A stretch of 19,298 nucleotides of DNA, from contig DASVDK010000286.1 in the NCBI GenBank assembly GCA_036381125.1, positions 1-19,298 of the forward strand, read 5' to 3'. A model generated the notes under the pieces. The model worked only from the letters and a program-made list of their open reading frames with translations, had not been told where the DNA came from and made no database searches. Made by a program: the position numbers and the translations under genes. The DNA comes from DASVDK01 sp036381125 [NCBI: Thermodesulfobacteriota bacterium]. GTDB lineage: Bacteria > DASVDK01. Shown in pieces: positions 8,036-15,646 of the stretch (positions are counted from its first letter, which is position 1; every line of letters begins with the position of its first letter).

Positions 8036-8526
8036 GTGGAGGGGACCTCGCCGGCGAGCGTCTCGCGGAGCACCTCGAGGAACATGAGGATCGCCGAGAC
8101 CGGGACGCCGAGGTACCCCCACGCGGCGGAGATGCCGAGGATCGGGGTGACGCGTCCAAGCTCGAGCGTGGTGCAGACCAGCTCGATGCCCGACCAGGCC
8201 AGCACGCCGAGGAACGCCAGGACGAAGAGGCGGGTGACGGTGAGGAAGGCCGGCAGCGCGCGGCGGGGCACGCGGGCCGCCACGAAGTCCATCGCCACGT
8301 GCTGCTTGCGGCGAAGGGCGACGTACGAGCCGAGGAAGACCACCCACACGAAGAGCAGCCGGCTCACCTCCTCGGCCGAGATCCAACCGATCCCGAGCGT
8401 GTACCGGGCGAACACGTTGACCGACACGAGCAGGACCAGGACGCCGGTCAGGACCCAGGTGATCCCCTCGACCGCCCGGCCGACGGCCGCCTCGATCCTG
8501 GTGATCGCGCGCCCCGGTCCGCTCAT
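8032..8526 (-). CDS. dctQ: TRAP transporter small permease subunit DctQ
   Basis: The 164-aa protein has four hydrophobic helices and the DctQ signatures VNVFARYTLGIGWISAEEVSR, FVWVVFLGSYVALRRKQHVAMD, and a final helix after GISAAWGYLGVPV. It is the membrane partner of DctM in a tripartite ATP-independent transporter. ATG follows the dctP stop after 4 bp, and its own stop overlaps the dctM GTG, so the three transporter parts are made together. Confidence 0.93.
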   Translation of the reverse strand: MSGPGRAITRIEAAVGRAVEGITWVLTGVLVLLVSVNVFARYTLGIGWISAEEVSRLLFVWVVFLGSYVALRRKQHVAMDFVAARVPRRALPAFLTVTRLFVLAFLGVLAWSGIELVCTTLELGRVTPILGISAAWGYLGVPVSAILMFLEVLRETLAGEVPST

Positions 8527-8530
8527 CCGG

Positions 8531-9514
8531 CTACCTGGCGCCGACGACGAGCTCGTAGAGGTCGCGCCCGAAGCTCTTGCCGACGTACTCGGCGTGGATC
8601 GGGCGAGCGGCCTTCCGGAACGGCTCGAGGTCGGGGGTATTGACCGCGACGCCCCGCTCCTTCATCTTCGCGACCAGGTCGTTCGTCAGGGCCCTGGCGT
8701 GCTCGCGCTGGAAGTCCATGGCCTCCTTCGCCGCGGCGGTCATGGCGTCCTGTTGGTCCTTCGGCAGCGACGAGAAGAACCGGTCGTTGACGATGAGCAC
8801 CGTGAAGGACAGGAGGTGGTCGGTCATCGACATGAACTTCTGCACCTCGTAGAGGCGCGCCGGGTAGATGTTGATGACCGCGTTCTCCTGGCCGTCGATC
8901 GTGCCCTGCTGCAGCGCGGTGTAGACCTCCCCGTATGGCATCGCGACCGGGATGCCGCCGAACGCCCTGGTGACGGCGAGGTTGACCGGGCTCTGCGGGC
9001 TGCGGATCTTCAGGCCCGCGAGGTCGTCCGGCTTCTCGACGGGCCGCTTGCTGTTCGTGTAGACCCGAGCACCGTTGTAGCCCCACCCCAGGACGCGCAG
9101 CCGCTTCTCGCGCATCTGCGCCTCGACGGCCTCGCCGAGCCGCCCCTCGAGGAGCCGGAACGCCTGATCGTGGTCGCGGAACAGGTAGGGCAGGCTCAGG
9201 ATGGTGGTCACCGGCGCGAACTGCGCGAGCGGGTCGTGCCCGACGAAGGTCGCCTCGATCGTCCCGGTCTGGACGTTCTGGATGACCTCGGTCTCCTGGC
9301 CGAGCTGCCCGCCCGGGAAGACGGCCGCCTTGAGCTTGCCGCCCGTCTTCTGCTCGAGCAGCTCGGCGAACTTCTTCGCGCCGACGTCGAAGTGGCTGCC
9401 GGCTGCGCAGCAGTGCGGGATGCGGATCGTCGTCTGGGCGACGGCGGACCCGACGCCCGCGAGCAGGAGCGCCGCGGACGCGAGGCCGATGACACGGACG
9501 AAGCGACGAAGCAT
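8531..9514 (-). CDS. dctP: TRAP transporter substrate-binding protein DctP
   Basis: This 327-aa periplasmic protein has a Sec signal peptide (residues 1-26, cleavage at AVA|QTT). Family features include GAKKFAELLEQKTGGKLKAAVFPGGQLG, DDLAGLKIRSP with Arg171 (the residue that usually salt-bridges a substrate carboxylate) and the hallmark GTIDGQENAVINIY (about 204-217). The start has AGGAG about 9 nt upstream. TRAP receptors mostly bind organic acids, less often other polar compounds, so the imported solute probably carries a carboxylate. An unusual His-Cys-Cys (34-36) sits at the start of the mature protein near the ligand cleft. The gene lies 35 bp after the ADP-ribosylglycohydrolase-family gene in the same operon. 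Confidence 0.94.
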   Translation of the reverse strand: MLRRFVRVIGLASAALLLAGVGSAVAQTTIRIPHCCAAGSHFDVGAKKFAELLEQKTGGKLKAAVFPGGQLGQETEVIQNVQTGTIEATFVGHDPLAQFAPVTTILSLPYLFRDHDQAFRLLEGRLGEAVEAQMREKRLRVLGWGYNGARVYTNSKRPVEKPDDLAGLKIRSPQSPVNLAVTRAFGGIPVAMPYGEVYTALQQGTIDGQENAVINIYPARLYEVQKFMSMTDHLLSFTVLIVNDRFFSSLPKDQQDAMTAAAKEAMDFQREHARALTNDLVAKMKERGVAVNTPDLEPFRKAARPIHAEYVGKSFGRDLYELVVGAR

Positions 9515-9549
9515 GGGTGTCTTCTCCTGAGTCGTGCCCGAGCGGGCGG

Positions 9550-10689
9550 TTAGACGCTTCGGCTCTGCGCGTCGATCTCCGCGACCTGACGCCGCAGGTC
9601 CGCCAGGTTCGCCTCGATGGCGCGGGTGAGGCCGGCGGCCGTCTCGCGCATGGAGAGCTTCTGCATCGTGTACGGGTTCGCGTCGATGGCGCGCTGCACC
9701 GTCTCCACCCACTCGGCCGGCACGCCGTCGATCCCCTTGAAGGCGCCGCAGATCGAGCCCAGCATCCCGGCGATGCAGTCGGTGTCCCGGCCGAGGTTCG
9801 TGGCTCCTGTGAGCCCGTCCCGCACGTCCCCCTTCGTGATGCGGAAGAGCGCCATGACTTCCGCCGCCGTCTCGACCGCGTCGGCGTACGGGTAGGTCGG
9901 CATGAAGTGCTTGCGGATCGGCTCCCGGATGGCGCGCGTGTCGGGGTACTCGTCGGCGATCGCCAGCGCCTCGTCGATGATCTCCCGGGTGTGCCTGGAG
10001 ACGTACGCCCTGGAGGCGGCGATGATCGACTCGACCGTCGCGCCGGGGCGAAACGCCTCGGCCGTGGCAGCCGCGATGACCTTCGCCCCCTCGATGCCGC
10101 CGGAGGCCGGCGGCTGCATCAGCAGGCAGATGTCCTCCGCGTCGAGGGCCGCCTGGCGGGGGTTGCCGGCGTTGACGATGCCGACCGGGCCGATCATGTG
10201 CGCCGCGTCGACCAGGCCGGGCCACGGCGCCATCTGCCCGATGAGCCGTGGATGGATCCGCGAGGTCTCGTCACCGGCCATCAGCCGGTCGTAGTGGATG
10301 ACGATGTGCGGGTTCACCAGCCGGCCGATGTCCTCCCGCTTGATCTCCCGCCGCCAGATCGCTGCCACGTCCTCCACCGTCACGCGGCCCGGCTTCTCGA
10401 TCATCGCGAGGGCGAGCAGGTACCGGATCTCCGCCCCGTCCTCCGTCATGCCCGGGGCCATGTCCATGTGCCGGTAGTGAAGGGCGGGGCTGTTGTTCCA
10501 GTAGCGGACGTCCCGCTCGACCTGCACCCACGGCAGGAGGGTCTCCACCCAGCCGAAGTGCTTCTCGACTGCCTGCCAGCCGCCACCCGGAACACTCACC
10601 CACTCGACCGCGGCCCCCATCGCCGACCCGATGTTCGCGGCGGCGACGGAGCCGAAGACCTTCTTGAAGAGGGGGGTTTCCGCCAGCAT
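9550..10689 (-). CDS. ADP-ribosylglycohydrolase-family enzyme (probable riboside hydrolase)
   Basis: The 379-aa product has no signal peptide and should be cytoplasmic. It has the ADP-ribosylglycohydrolase (DraG/ARH, Pfam ADP_ribosyl_GH) motifs: GSAMGAAVE near residue 21, MTEDGAEIRYLLALAM (81-96) where the family has T-D-D, and NLGRDTDCIAGMLGSICGAFKG (298-319) where it has G-x-D-x-D-T. The metal-binding set is thus T82, E83, D84, D302, D304, with C305 in place of Thr. The family cleaves N- or O-ribosyl bonds with two Mg ions. Start ATG 10687-10689 was chosen because the promoter and operator lie just upstream; a start at 10758 would precede the predicted transcription start. It is the first gene of an operon ending in ribokinase and RpiB, suggesting it frees a pentose from an imported glycoside rather than acting on a protein. 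Confidence 0.85.
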   Translation of the reverse strand: MLAETPLFKKVFGSVAAANIGSAMGAAVEWVSVPGGGWQAVEKHFGWVETLLPWVQVERDVRYWNNSPALHYRHMDMAPGMTEDGAEIRYLLALAMIEKPGRVTVEDVAAIWRREIKREDIGRLVNPHIVIHYDRLMAGDETSRIHPRLIGQMAPWPGLVDAAHMIGPVGIVNAGNPRQAALDAEDICLLMQPPASGGIEGAKVIAAATAEAFRPGATVESIIAASRAYVSRHTREIIDEALAIADEYPDTRAIREPIRKHFMPTYPYADAVETAAEVMALFRITKGDVRDGLTGATNLGRDTDCIAGMLGSICGAFKGIDGVPAEWVETVQRAIDANPYTMQKLSMRETAAGLTRAIEANLADLRRQVAEIDAQSRSV

Positions 10690-10701
10690 GGTCTCCTCGG
10701 A

Positions 10702-10718
10702 CCGTGGTCTGACCACGG
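10702..10718. promoter_or_regulatory. FadR-type GntR operator (17-bp perfect palindrome)
   Basis: CCGTGGTCTGACCACGG is a perfect palindrome (8+1+8). Its core TGGTCTGACCA is the TGGTC-n-GACCA element bound by FadR-subfamily GntR proteins. It sits 12 nt before the start codon at 10689 and about 33 nt downstream of the predicted transcription start, where a bound repressor would block elongation. A further half-site TGGTCC (10727-10732) lies 22 bp away, two helical turns. It forms the inverted repeat ACGGAC-N8-GTCCGT (10715-10734), which overlaps the main operator. The GntR protein at 6009-6740 is the obvious ligand. Confidence 0.75.
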
Positions 10719-10749
10719 ACAGTTCGTGGTCCGTTTGCGAGCTGGCCAG

Positions 10750-10778
10750 ATCGTGCATCCGGGGCGTGCCGTTGTCAA
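10750..10778 (-). promoter_or_regulatory. Promoter of the ADP-ribosylglycohydrolase/TRAP/ribokinase operon
   Basis: On the minus strand a perfect -35 hexamer TTGACA (10778-10773) is followed after exactly 17 bp by CACGAT (10755-10750, 3/6 to the -10 consensus). This predicts transcription from about 10743 and a leader of about 54 nt that contains the whole operator region. Confidence 0.55.
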
Positions 10779-10846
10779 ACCGGATTTCTCGGCTGAGAGG
10801 TCTTCGGCCGCGGGGCGCCACGGGGCGCGAGCAGGCCCGGACCGGC

Positions 10847-10852
10847 TAGAAT
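10847..10852 (+). promoter_or_regulatory. -10 element of the ABC transporter operon
   Basis: TAGAAT matches the -10 consensus at 5/6 and would start transcription about 28 nt before the ATG at 10887. No good -35 is visible at 16-18 bp, so an activator may be needed. Confidence 0.4.
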
Positions 10853-10886
10853 GAGGTCTCTCTCCCGAGGCCTTCAGGAGGTGCAC

Positions 10887-11930
10887 ATGTCGTTCGAGGT
10901 GTCACGTCGCGGCCTGGCGGCCGCCGTCGCGCTCCTGGCCGCGCTCTGGTCCGCGGGCCCGGCTGCCGCCCAGCAGCGCCTGCCGGTCAAGATTGCGGTC
11001 GGCGGGGCGAGCTGTCTCTGCTACCTGCCCACCGTGCTGGCCGAGCGGATCGGCGCCTACGAGCAGGCCGGGCTCGACGTGGAGCTGATCAACTTCAAGG
11101 GCGGGTCGGTGGCCCTCACCGCCGTCCTGTCGGGGAGCGCCGACATCGTGTCGGGCTACTACGACCACACGGTGAACCTCGCCGCCAAGAAGAAGGCGAT
11201 GAAGTCGATCGTGGTCTACGACCGGTTCCCGGGCCTGGTCCTCGTCGTGTCGCCGAAGGCGACGGCCCAGGTGAAGTCGGTGCGCGACCTCGTCGGCAAG
11301 AAGGTGGGCGTCTCGGCCCCAGGCTCCTCGACCGACTTCTTCCTCAAGTACATCGCCCGGAAGCACGAGGTCGATCCGGGCCGCATCGCCGTGATCGGCG
11401 TCGGCCTCACCGACACCGCCGTGGCCGCGATGGAGCAGGGACAGGTGGACGCGGCGGTCATGCTCGACCCGGCCGTCACCTACCTCCAGAACAAGTACAA
11501 GGACCTGCGGATCCTCTCGGACACGCGCACCCAGGCGGACACCCAGGCCGTCTTCGGCGGCGACTACCCGGGCGGCTCCCTCTACTCCACCGTCGACTGG
11601 GTCGAGAAGCACCCGAAGGAGTCCCAGGCCCTCGCCGAGGCGCTCGTGCGGACGCTCCGCTGGATCCACAGCCACACCCCCGAGGAGATCATGGCCAAGA
11701 TGCCGAAGGAGTTCGTCGGCGAGGACCCGGCGCTCTACCTCTCGGCCCTCAAGAACACCATCCCGATGTACTCGAAGACCGGCCTCATGGACCCCAAGGG
11801 GGCCCGGGCGGTGCTCGACGTCTTCAGCCAGTCGTCGCCCGAGGTCGCACAGGCGAACATCGACGTGACCCGGACCTACACGAACGAGTTCGTCGAGAAG
11901 GCCGCGCAGAAGCTCGGCAAGGCCGACTAG
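10887..11930 (+). CDS. ABC transporter substrate-binding protein, SsuA/NMT1 type
   Basis: This 347-aa periplasmic binding protein has a signal peptide (1-28, cleavage after PAAA). A twin-arginine SRRGLAA at residues 6-12 could allow Tat export, although the motif is incomplete. The mature part has the NMT1/THI5-SsuA-TauA fold pattern: VGGASCLCYLPTVLAERIGAYEQAGLDVELINFKGG, then GSADIVSGYYDH, KSVRDLVGKKVGVSAPGSSTD and MEQGQVDAAVMLDPA. This class binds sulfonates, nitrate, bicarbonate or pyrimidine precursors; the ligand here cannot be told from sequence. A strong AGGAGGT lies 4 nt before ATG 10887; an in-frame ATG at 10851 lacks one and adds residues before the signal peptide. It is the first gene of a three-gene importer operon. 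Confidence 0.9.
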   Translation: MSFEVSRRGLAAAVALLAALWSAGPAAAQQRLPVKIAVGGASCLCYLPTVLAERIGAYEQAGLDVELINFKGGSVALTAVLSGSADIVSGYYDHTVNLAAKKKAMKSIVVYDRFPGLVLVVSPKATAQVKSVRDLVGKKVGVSAPGSSTDFFLKYIARKHEVDPGRIAVIGVGLTDTAVAAMEQGQVDAAVMLDPAVTYLQNKYKDLRILSDTRTQADTQAVFGGDYPGGSLYSTVDWVEKHPKESQALAEALVRTLRWIHSHTPEEIMAKMPKEFVGEDPALYLSALKNTIPMYSKTGLMDPKGARAVLDVFSQSSPEVAQANIDVTRTYTNEFVEKAAQKLGKAD

Positions 11931-11935
11931 CGACA

Positions 11936-12775
11936 GTGACGACGGCAGACCCCGTGAACGGCGGCGGGCGGGGCCCCGAGGCCCCGCCCGCCGTCTCCTT
12001 CGACGCGGTCACGATCCGCTTCGCCGCCCCCTCGGGGCAGGTCCACACCGTCATGCGCGACATCTCGCTCGACATCGCCGAGGGGACGTTCGTCGCCATC
12101 GTGGGCCCGAGCGGCTGCGGCAAGTCGACGCTCCTCAACGCGGCCGCGGGGCTCCTCTTCCCGCCGGAAGGCCGCGTGCGGGTCTTCGGCGAGCCGCTCT
12201 CCGGCGTGAACCCGCACGCCGCCTATCTCTTCCAGCAGGACGCGCTCCTCCCCTGGCGGACGGTCCTCGACAACGTGCGGCTCGGCCTCGTCTTCGCCGG
12301 CGTCCCGCGGCGGGAGAGCGAGCGGCAGGCGAGGGGCTGGATCGATCGGGTCGGGCTCAAGGGCTTCGAGGACCGCTTTCCGCACCAGCTCTCGGGCGGC
12401 ATGCGCAAGCGGGTGGCGGTGGCGCAGAGCTTCCTCGTGAACCCCCGCATCCTCCTCATGGACGAGCCCTTCTCGGCGCTCGACGTCCAGACGCGGCAGA
12501 ACATGGAGACGGAGCTGCTCGGCCTCTGGCAGGAGACGCGCAAGACGGTGCTCTTCGTGACGCACGACCTCGAGGAGGCGATCGCGCTGGCCGACCGCGT
12601 GGTGGTGCTCTCGGCCGGCCCGGCGCGCGTGAAGGGGGTGTACGACGTCGACCTGCCGCGGCCGCGCGACGTGGCCGAGATCCGGCTCACGCCCGAGTTC
12701 ACGGCGCTCTACACGCGCATCTGGGCGGACCTCCGCGAGGAGGTCCGGCGGCAGTACGAGGCGCGCCATGCCTGA
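11936..12775 (+). CDS. ABC transporter ATP-binding protein, SsuB/TauB type
   Basis: The 279-aa ATPase has Walker A GPSGCGKST (57-65), Q-loop FQQDALLPW (99-107), signature LSGGMRKRVAVAQ (152-164), Walker B ILLMDEPFSALD (172-183) and H-loop VTHDLEEA (208-215). The LLPWRTV segment after the Q-loop and the overall length are typical of nitrate/sulfonate/taurine importers. The GTG start follows the binding-protein stop after 5 bp and has only a weak ribosome site; GTG 11954 in the same frame is a shorter option. It overlaps the permease gene by 8 bp. Confidence 0.93.
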   Translation: MTTADPVNGGGRGPEAPPAVSFDAVTIRFAAPSGQVHTVMRDISLDIAEGTFVAIVGPSGCGKSTLLNAAAGLLFPPEGRVRVFGEPLSGVNPHAAYLFQQDALLPWRTVLDNVRLGLVFAGVPRRESERQARGWIDRVGLKGFEDRFPHQLSGGMRKRVAVAQSFLVNPRILLMDEPFSALDVQTRQNMETELLGLWQETRKTVLFVTHDLEEAIALADRVVVLSAGPARVKGVYDVDLPRPRDVAEIRLTPEFTALYTRIWADLREEVRRQYEARHA

Positions 12776-13574
12776 GTCGACCAGGGTCGCCACCCTCACG
12801 ACCCGCCGCGCCACGAGCCGCCCGGTCGTCGTGGCCCTCCAGGTCCTCACGTTCCTCGCCCTGATGGCGGCCTGGGAGGCGGCCTCCCGCACGGAGACGA
12901 TCGACCCCTTCTTCTTCAGCAAGCCGACCGACGTCGCCCGCCGCATGTGGGAGTGGGTGGCCACCGGCTTCATCTGGGAGCACCTCGTCACGACCCTGGT
13001 CGAGGCGATGCTCGCGTTCCTCATCGGGACGCTCGCCGGCATCGTCTTCGGCCTCGCCTTCGCGCGGATCGAGCTGCTCGCGGCGATCTTCGACCCCTAC
13101 ATCCGCATGCTGAACGCGCTGCCGCGGGTCATCCTCGCGCCGATCTTCCTCCTCTGGTTCGGCCTGGGCATCGCCTCCAAGGTGGCGCTCGGGGTCTCGA
13201 TCGTCTTCTTCGTCGTCTTCTTCAACACGTTCCAGGGGATCCGCGAGGTCGACCCGGTCGTCCTCAACAACGCCCGCATGCTCAAGGCGTCCGACCGGGA
13301 CCTGCTGCGCCACGTCTACCTTCCGTCGGCCCTCGCCTGGATCTTCTCGAGCCTCCACACGAGCATCGGCTTCGCCCTCGTGGGGGCGGTCGTGGGCGAG
13401 TACATGGGGGCCGCACGGGGGATCGGGTACATCGTGTCGCAGGCGCAGGGGGTGTTCGATACGACGGGCGTGCTCGCCGGCCTCATCCTGACGTCGGCCG
13501 TCGTGCTCCTGATCGACGTCGGCATCAACCGCCTCGAGGCGCATCTCCTCCGCTGGCGGCCGCGGGCGGCCTGA
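12768..13574 (+). CDS. ABC transporter permease, SsuC/TauC type
   Basis: This 268-aa membrane protein has about six helices and the family's cytoplasmic coupling loop (EAA-like motif, NNARMLKASDRDLLRHVYLP, about 166-185), plus the typical MLNALPRVILAPIFLLWFG and GEYMGAARGIGYIV segments. It forms the homodimeric channel for the importer encoded with 10887-12775. Its ATG lies inside the ATPase gene (8-bp overlap), so translation is coupled. It ends 76 bp before the convergent coxA. Confidence 0.93.
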   Translation: MPESTRVATLTTRRATSRPVVVALQVLTFLALMAAWEAASRTETIDPFFFSKPTDVARRMWEWVATGFIWEHLVTTLVEAMLAFLIGTLAGIVFGLAFARIELLAAIFDPYIRMLNALPRVILAPIFLLWFGLGIASKVALGVSIVFFVVFFNTFQGIREVDPVVLNNARMLKASDRDLLRHVYLPSALAWIFSSLHTSIGFALVGAVVGEYMGAARGIGYIVSQAQGVFDTTGVLAGLILTSAVVLLIDVGINRLEAHLLRWRPRAA

Positions 13575-13589
13575 GACGGCGGTCGCGGG

Positions 13590-13634
13590 GCGCCCGTGGG
13601 CGCGCCGCCGGCCGGCGTACGTCCTGGCGGCGCG
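13590..13634. terminator. Hairpins between convergent ABC operon and coxA
   Basis: Two inverted repeats lie in the 76-bp convergent gap: GCGCCC-GT-GGGCGC (13590-13603) and CGCGCCGCC-N16-GGCGGCGCG (13601-13634). They could stop transcripts from either side. There is no U-tract, so this is a plausible but unproven bidirectional terminator. Confidence 0.4.
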
Positions 13635-13650
13635 CGACCTCCGGGCCGGA

Positions 13651-15471
13651 TCACGCGGCCGGCTCGAGCGCCCAGGCGCCGATGCTGAAGACGAGGAGCA
13701 GGATCCCGGCTGCGCTCACGGCAACGCTCGAGACCATCCCGGCCGCCGCGAGCCCGAGGCCGAGGCCGGCGGCCGCCGGCCAGGCCGATGGGCGCGGCAT
13801 GTGGACCGGAGCCGCGGGCTTCGCGCCGCCGCTCACCGCGACGGGGCGCCGCTCCGGTCCGCCGGTCCAGAGGGGATAGCGCCCCTCGACGGTCGGGATC
13901 GTGGCGAAGTTGTACGCCGGAGGCGGCGAGGAGATCGACCACTCGAGGGTCGGCGCGTCCCAGGGGTTGGCCGGCGCCCGCTCGCCGCGGCGCAGGCTGC
14001 GGACGACGTTCACGACCAGGAGGGCGACCCCCACCGCGAGGACGAACGCCCCCACCGTGGCGACGAAGTTCGGGGTGGCGACGTTCAGCTCGGGCGCGTA
14101 GGTGTAGATCCGCCGCGGCATCCCGAGGAGCCCGATGAAGTGCATGGGGAAGAACGTCAGGTTGAGCCCCACGAAGATGAGCCAGAACGCCCACTTTCCG
14201 AGCCGCTCGTCGAGCATTCGGCCGCTCATCTTCGGGAACCAGAAGTGGAGCCCCGCAAGCGCGGCGAGCACCGTCCCGCCGAAGAGGACGTAGTGGATGT
14301 GGGCGACCACGAAGTAGGTGTCGGTCTGCTGGAGGTCGGCCGGAGGCGAGGCGTGCATGACCCCCGAGAGACCGCCGATGACGAACATCCCGATGAAGGC
14401 GGCCGCGTAGTAGAGCGGGGTGCGGAGCCGTATCGACCCGCCCCAGAGCGTGGCGAGCCAGTTGAAGATCTTCACCCCGGTCGGGACGGCGATGGCCATG
14501 CTCCCGATGCCGAACACCGAATCGGCCAGCGGGCCGAGTCCGACGGCGAACATGTGGTGCGCCCAGACGCCGAAGCCGAGCACCGCGATCGCGATGCCCG
14601 AGAAGACCATGAACGGGTAGCCGAAGAGCGGCTTGCGGGCCATGGCCGGCAGGACCTCGGAGATGATGCCGAAGGCCGGCAGGATCAGGATGTAGACCTC
14701 CGGGTGCCCGAAGACCCAGAAGAGGTGCTGCCAGAGGACCGGATCGCCGCCGGCCGACGGGTCGTAGAAGTGGGTCCCGAAGAAGCGATCGAACATGAGC
14801 AGGATCAGGGCCACCGTCACCGGCGGGAAGGCGAGCGCGACGAGGACGTTCGTGATCAGCGTCATCCAGACGAACAGCGGCATGCGCAGGAGCCGCATCC
14901 CCGGGCAGCGCAGGTTGACGATGGTCACGATGAAGTTGAAGGCGGAGGCAAGCGTGCCGACGCCGAGCACCTGGATGCCGAGCATCCAGAAGTCGATGCC
15001 CCGGCCGGGTGAGAACGCGCGGCTCGTGAGGTTGGCGTAGCCGAACCAGCCGGCGTCCGGCACCTCGCCCACGAGCCAGCTCGCGTTGAGGAGGAGGCCG
15101 CCGGCGAGGAAGACCCAGTAGCTGAAGGCGTTGAGGCGCGGGAAGGCGACGTCGCGCGCGCCGATCATGAGCGGCACGAGGTAGTTGAAGGCCGCGGCGT
15201 TGAGCGGCATGAGCGCGAGGAAGATCATCGTCGTGCCGTGCATGGTGAAGAGCTGGTTGTACGTCTCGGCATCGACGACGGTGTTGCCGGGCAGCGCGAG
15301 CTGGACCCGGATGAGGAGCGCCTCCACGCCCCCCAGGAGGAAGAACAGGCCGGCTGTGACGCCGTAGAGTATCCCGATCCGCTTGTGATCGACTGTGGTG
15401 ATCCAGTCCCATAGCCGCCCGGTTCGGGAAGAGGGTGCGGCGGCGGCCTCCGATGTCGTCGTCACGGTCAT
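13651..15471 (-). CDS. ctaD: Cytochrome c oxidase subunit I (aa3-type), C-terminally extended
   Basis: The 606-aa product has all catalytic residues of a type A heme-copper oxidase: heme a ligands His78 and His393, heme a3 ligand His391, CuB ligands His256, His305 and His306, and the His-Tyr crosslink partner Tyr260 in GHPEVY. Both proton channels are present: Asp107 (RDVAFPR) and Glu258 for the D-channel, Lys334 (PTGVKIFNW) for the K-channel. It ends the core with NPWDAPTLEWSISSPPPAYNF, then adds about 85 residues including two extra hydrophobic helices, so it exceeds the usual 520-560 aa. ATG 15469-15471 has GAGGA 6-7 nt upstream. No subunit II, III or assembly gene lies next to it. It is divergent from a Crp/Fnr regulator, with an Fnr-type box between them. 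Confidence 0.95.
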   Translation of the reverse strand: MTVTTTSEAAAAPSSRTGRLWDWITTVDHKRIGILYGVTAGLFFLLGGVEALLIRVQLALPGNTVVDAETYNQLFTMHGTTMIFLALMPLNAAAFNYLVPLMIGARDVAFPRLNAFSYWVFLAGGLLLNASWLVGEVPDAGWFGYANLTSRAFSPGRGIDFWMLGIQVLGVGTLASAFNFIVTIVNLRCPGMRLLRMPLFVWMTLITNVLVALAFPPVTVALILLMFDRFFGTHFYDPSAGGDPVLWQHLFWVFGHPEVYILILPAFGIISEVLPAMARKPLFGYPFMVFSGIAIAVLGFGVWAHHMFAVGLGPLADSVFGIGSMAIAVPTGVKIFNWLATLWGGSIRLRTPLYYAAAFIGMFVIGGLSGVMHASPPADLQQTDTYFVVAHIHYVLFGGTVLAALAGLHFWFPKMSGRMLDERLGKWAFWLIFVGLNLTFFPMHFIGLLGMPRRIYTYAPELNVATPNFVATVGAFVLAVGVALLVVNVVRSLRRGERAPANPWDAPTLEWSISSPPPAYNFATIPTVEGRYPLWTGGPERRPVAVSGGAKPAAPVHMPRPSAWPAAAGLGLGLAAAGMVSSVAVSAAGILLLVFSIGAWALEPAA

Positions 15472-15557
15472 GCGCGTCCTCGGCTGTGTTCCGGGCCCCG
15501 GTGCCTGTCCGGCCCCGCTACCGTCTTCTGAGGATGCGACGTCCGGCGGCGCGTTGC

Positions 15558-15573
15558 CTTGACCCGGGTCAAG
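15558..15573. promoter_or_regulatory. Fnr/FixK-type box between coxA and the Crp/Fnr gene
   Basis: CTTGACCCGGGTCAAG is a perfect 16-bp palindrome containing TTGA-N6-TCAA, the operator pattern of the Fnr/Dnr/FixK group. It lies 86 nt before coxA and 73 nt before the regulator gene, so it may control coxA, autoregulate the regulator, or both. The regulator's E-x-x-S-R recognition helix fits TTGA half-sites. Confidence 0.75.
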
Positions 15574-15646
15574 TCCAGCGGCGGAGGCGGTCTCGGGAGC
15601 GACGCGGTACCTTTCGGGGAGGGTTCGCGTCGAACAGGGGTGGCGT

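Noticed and set aside
10690-10821. Earlier starts for the ADP-ribosylglycohydrolase-family gene (ATG 10758 or GTG further upstream)
   Set aside because: The TTGACA promoter and the palindromic operator lie inside this extension, and the family's N-terminal motif begins soon after the start at 10689.
13316-15412. 698-codon minus-strand frame overlapping coxA
   Set aside because: It is a different frame of the coxA region with Arg/His/Pro-rich low complexity; coxA itself carries every catalytic residue.
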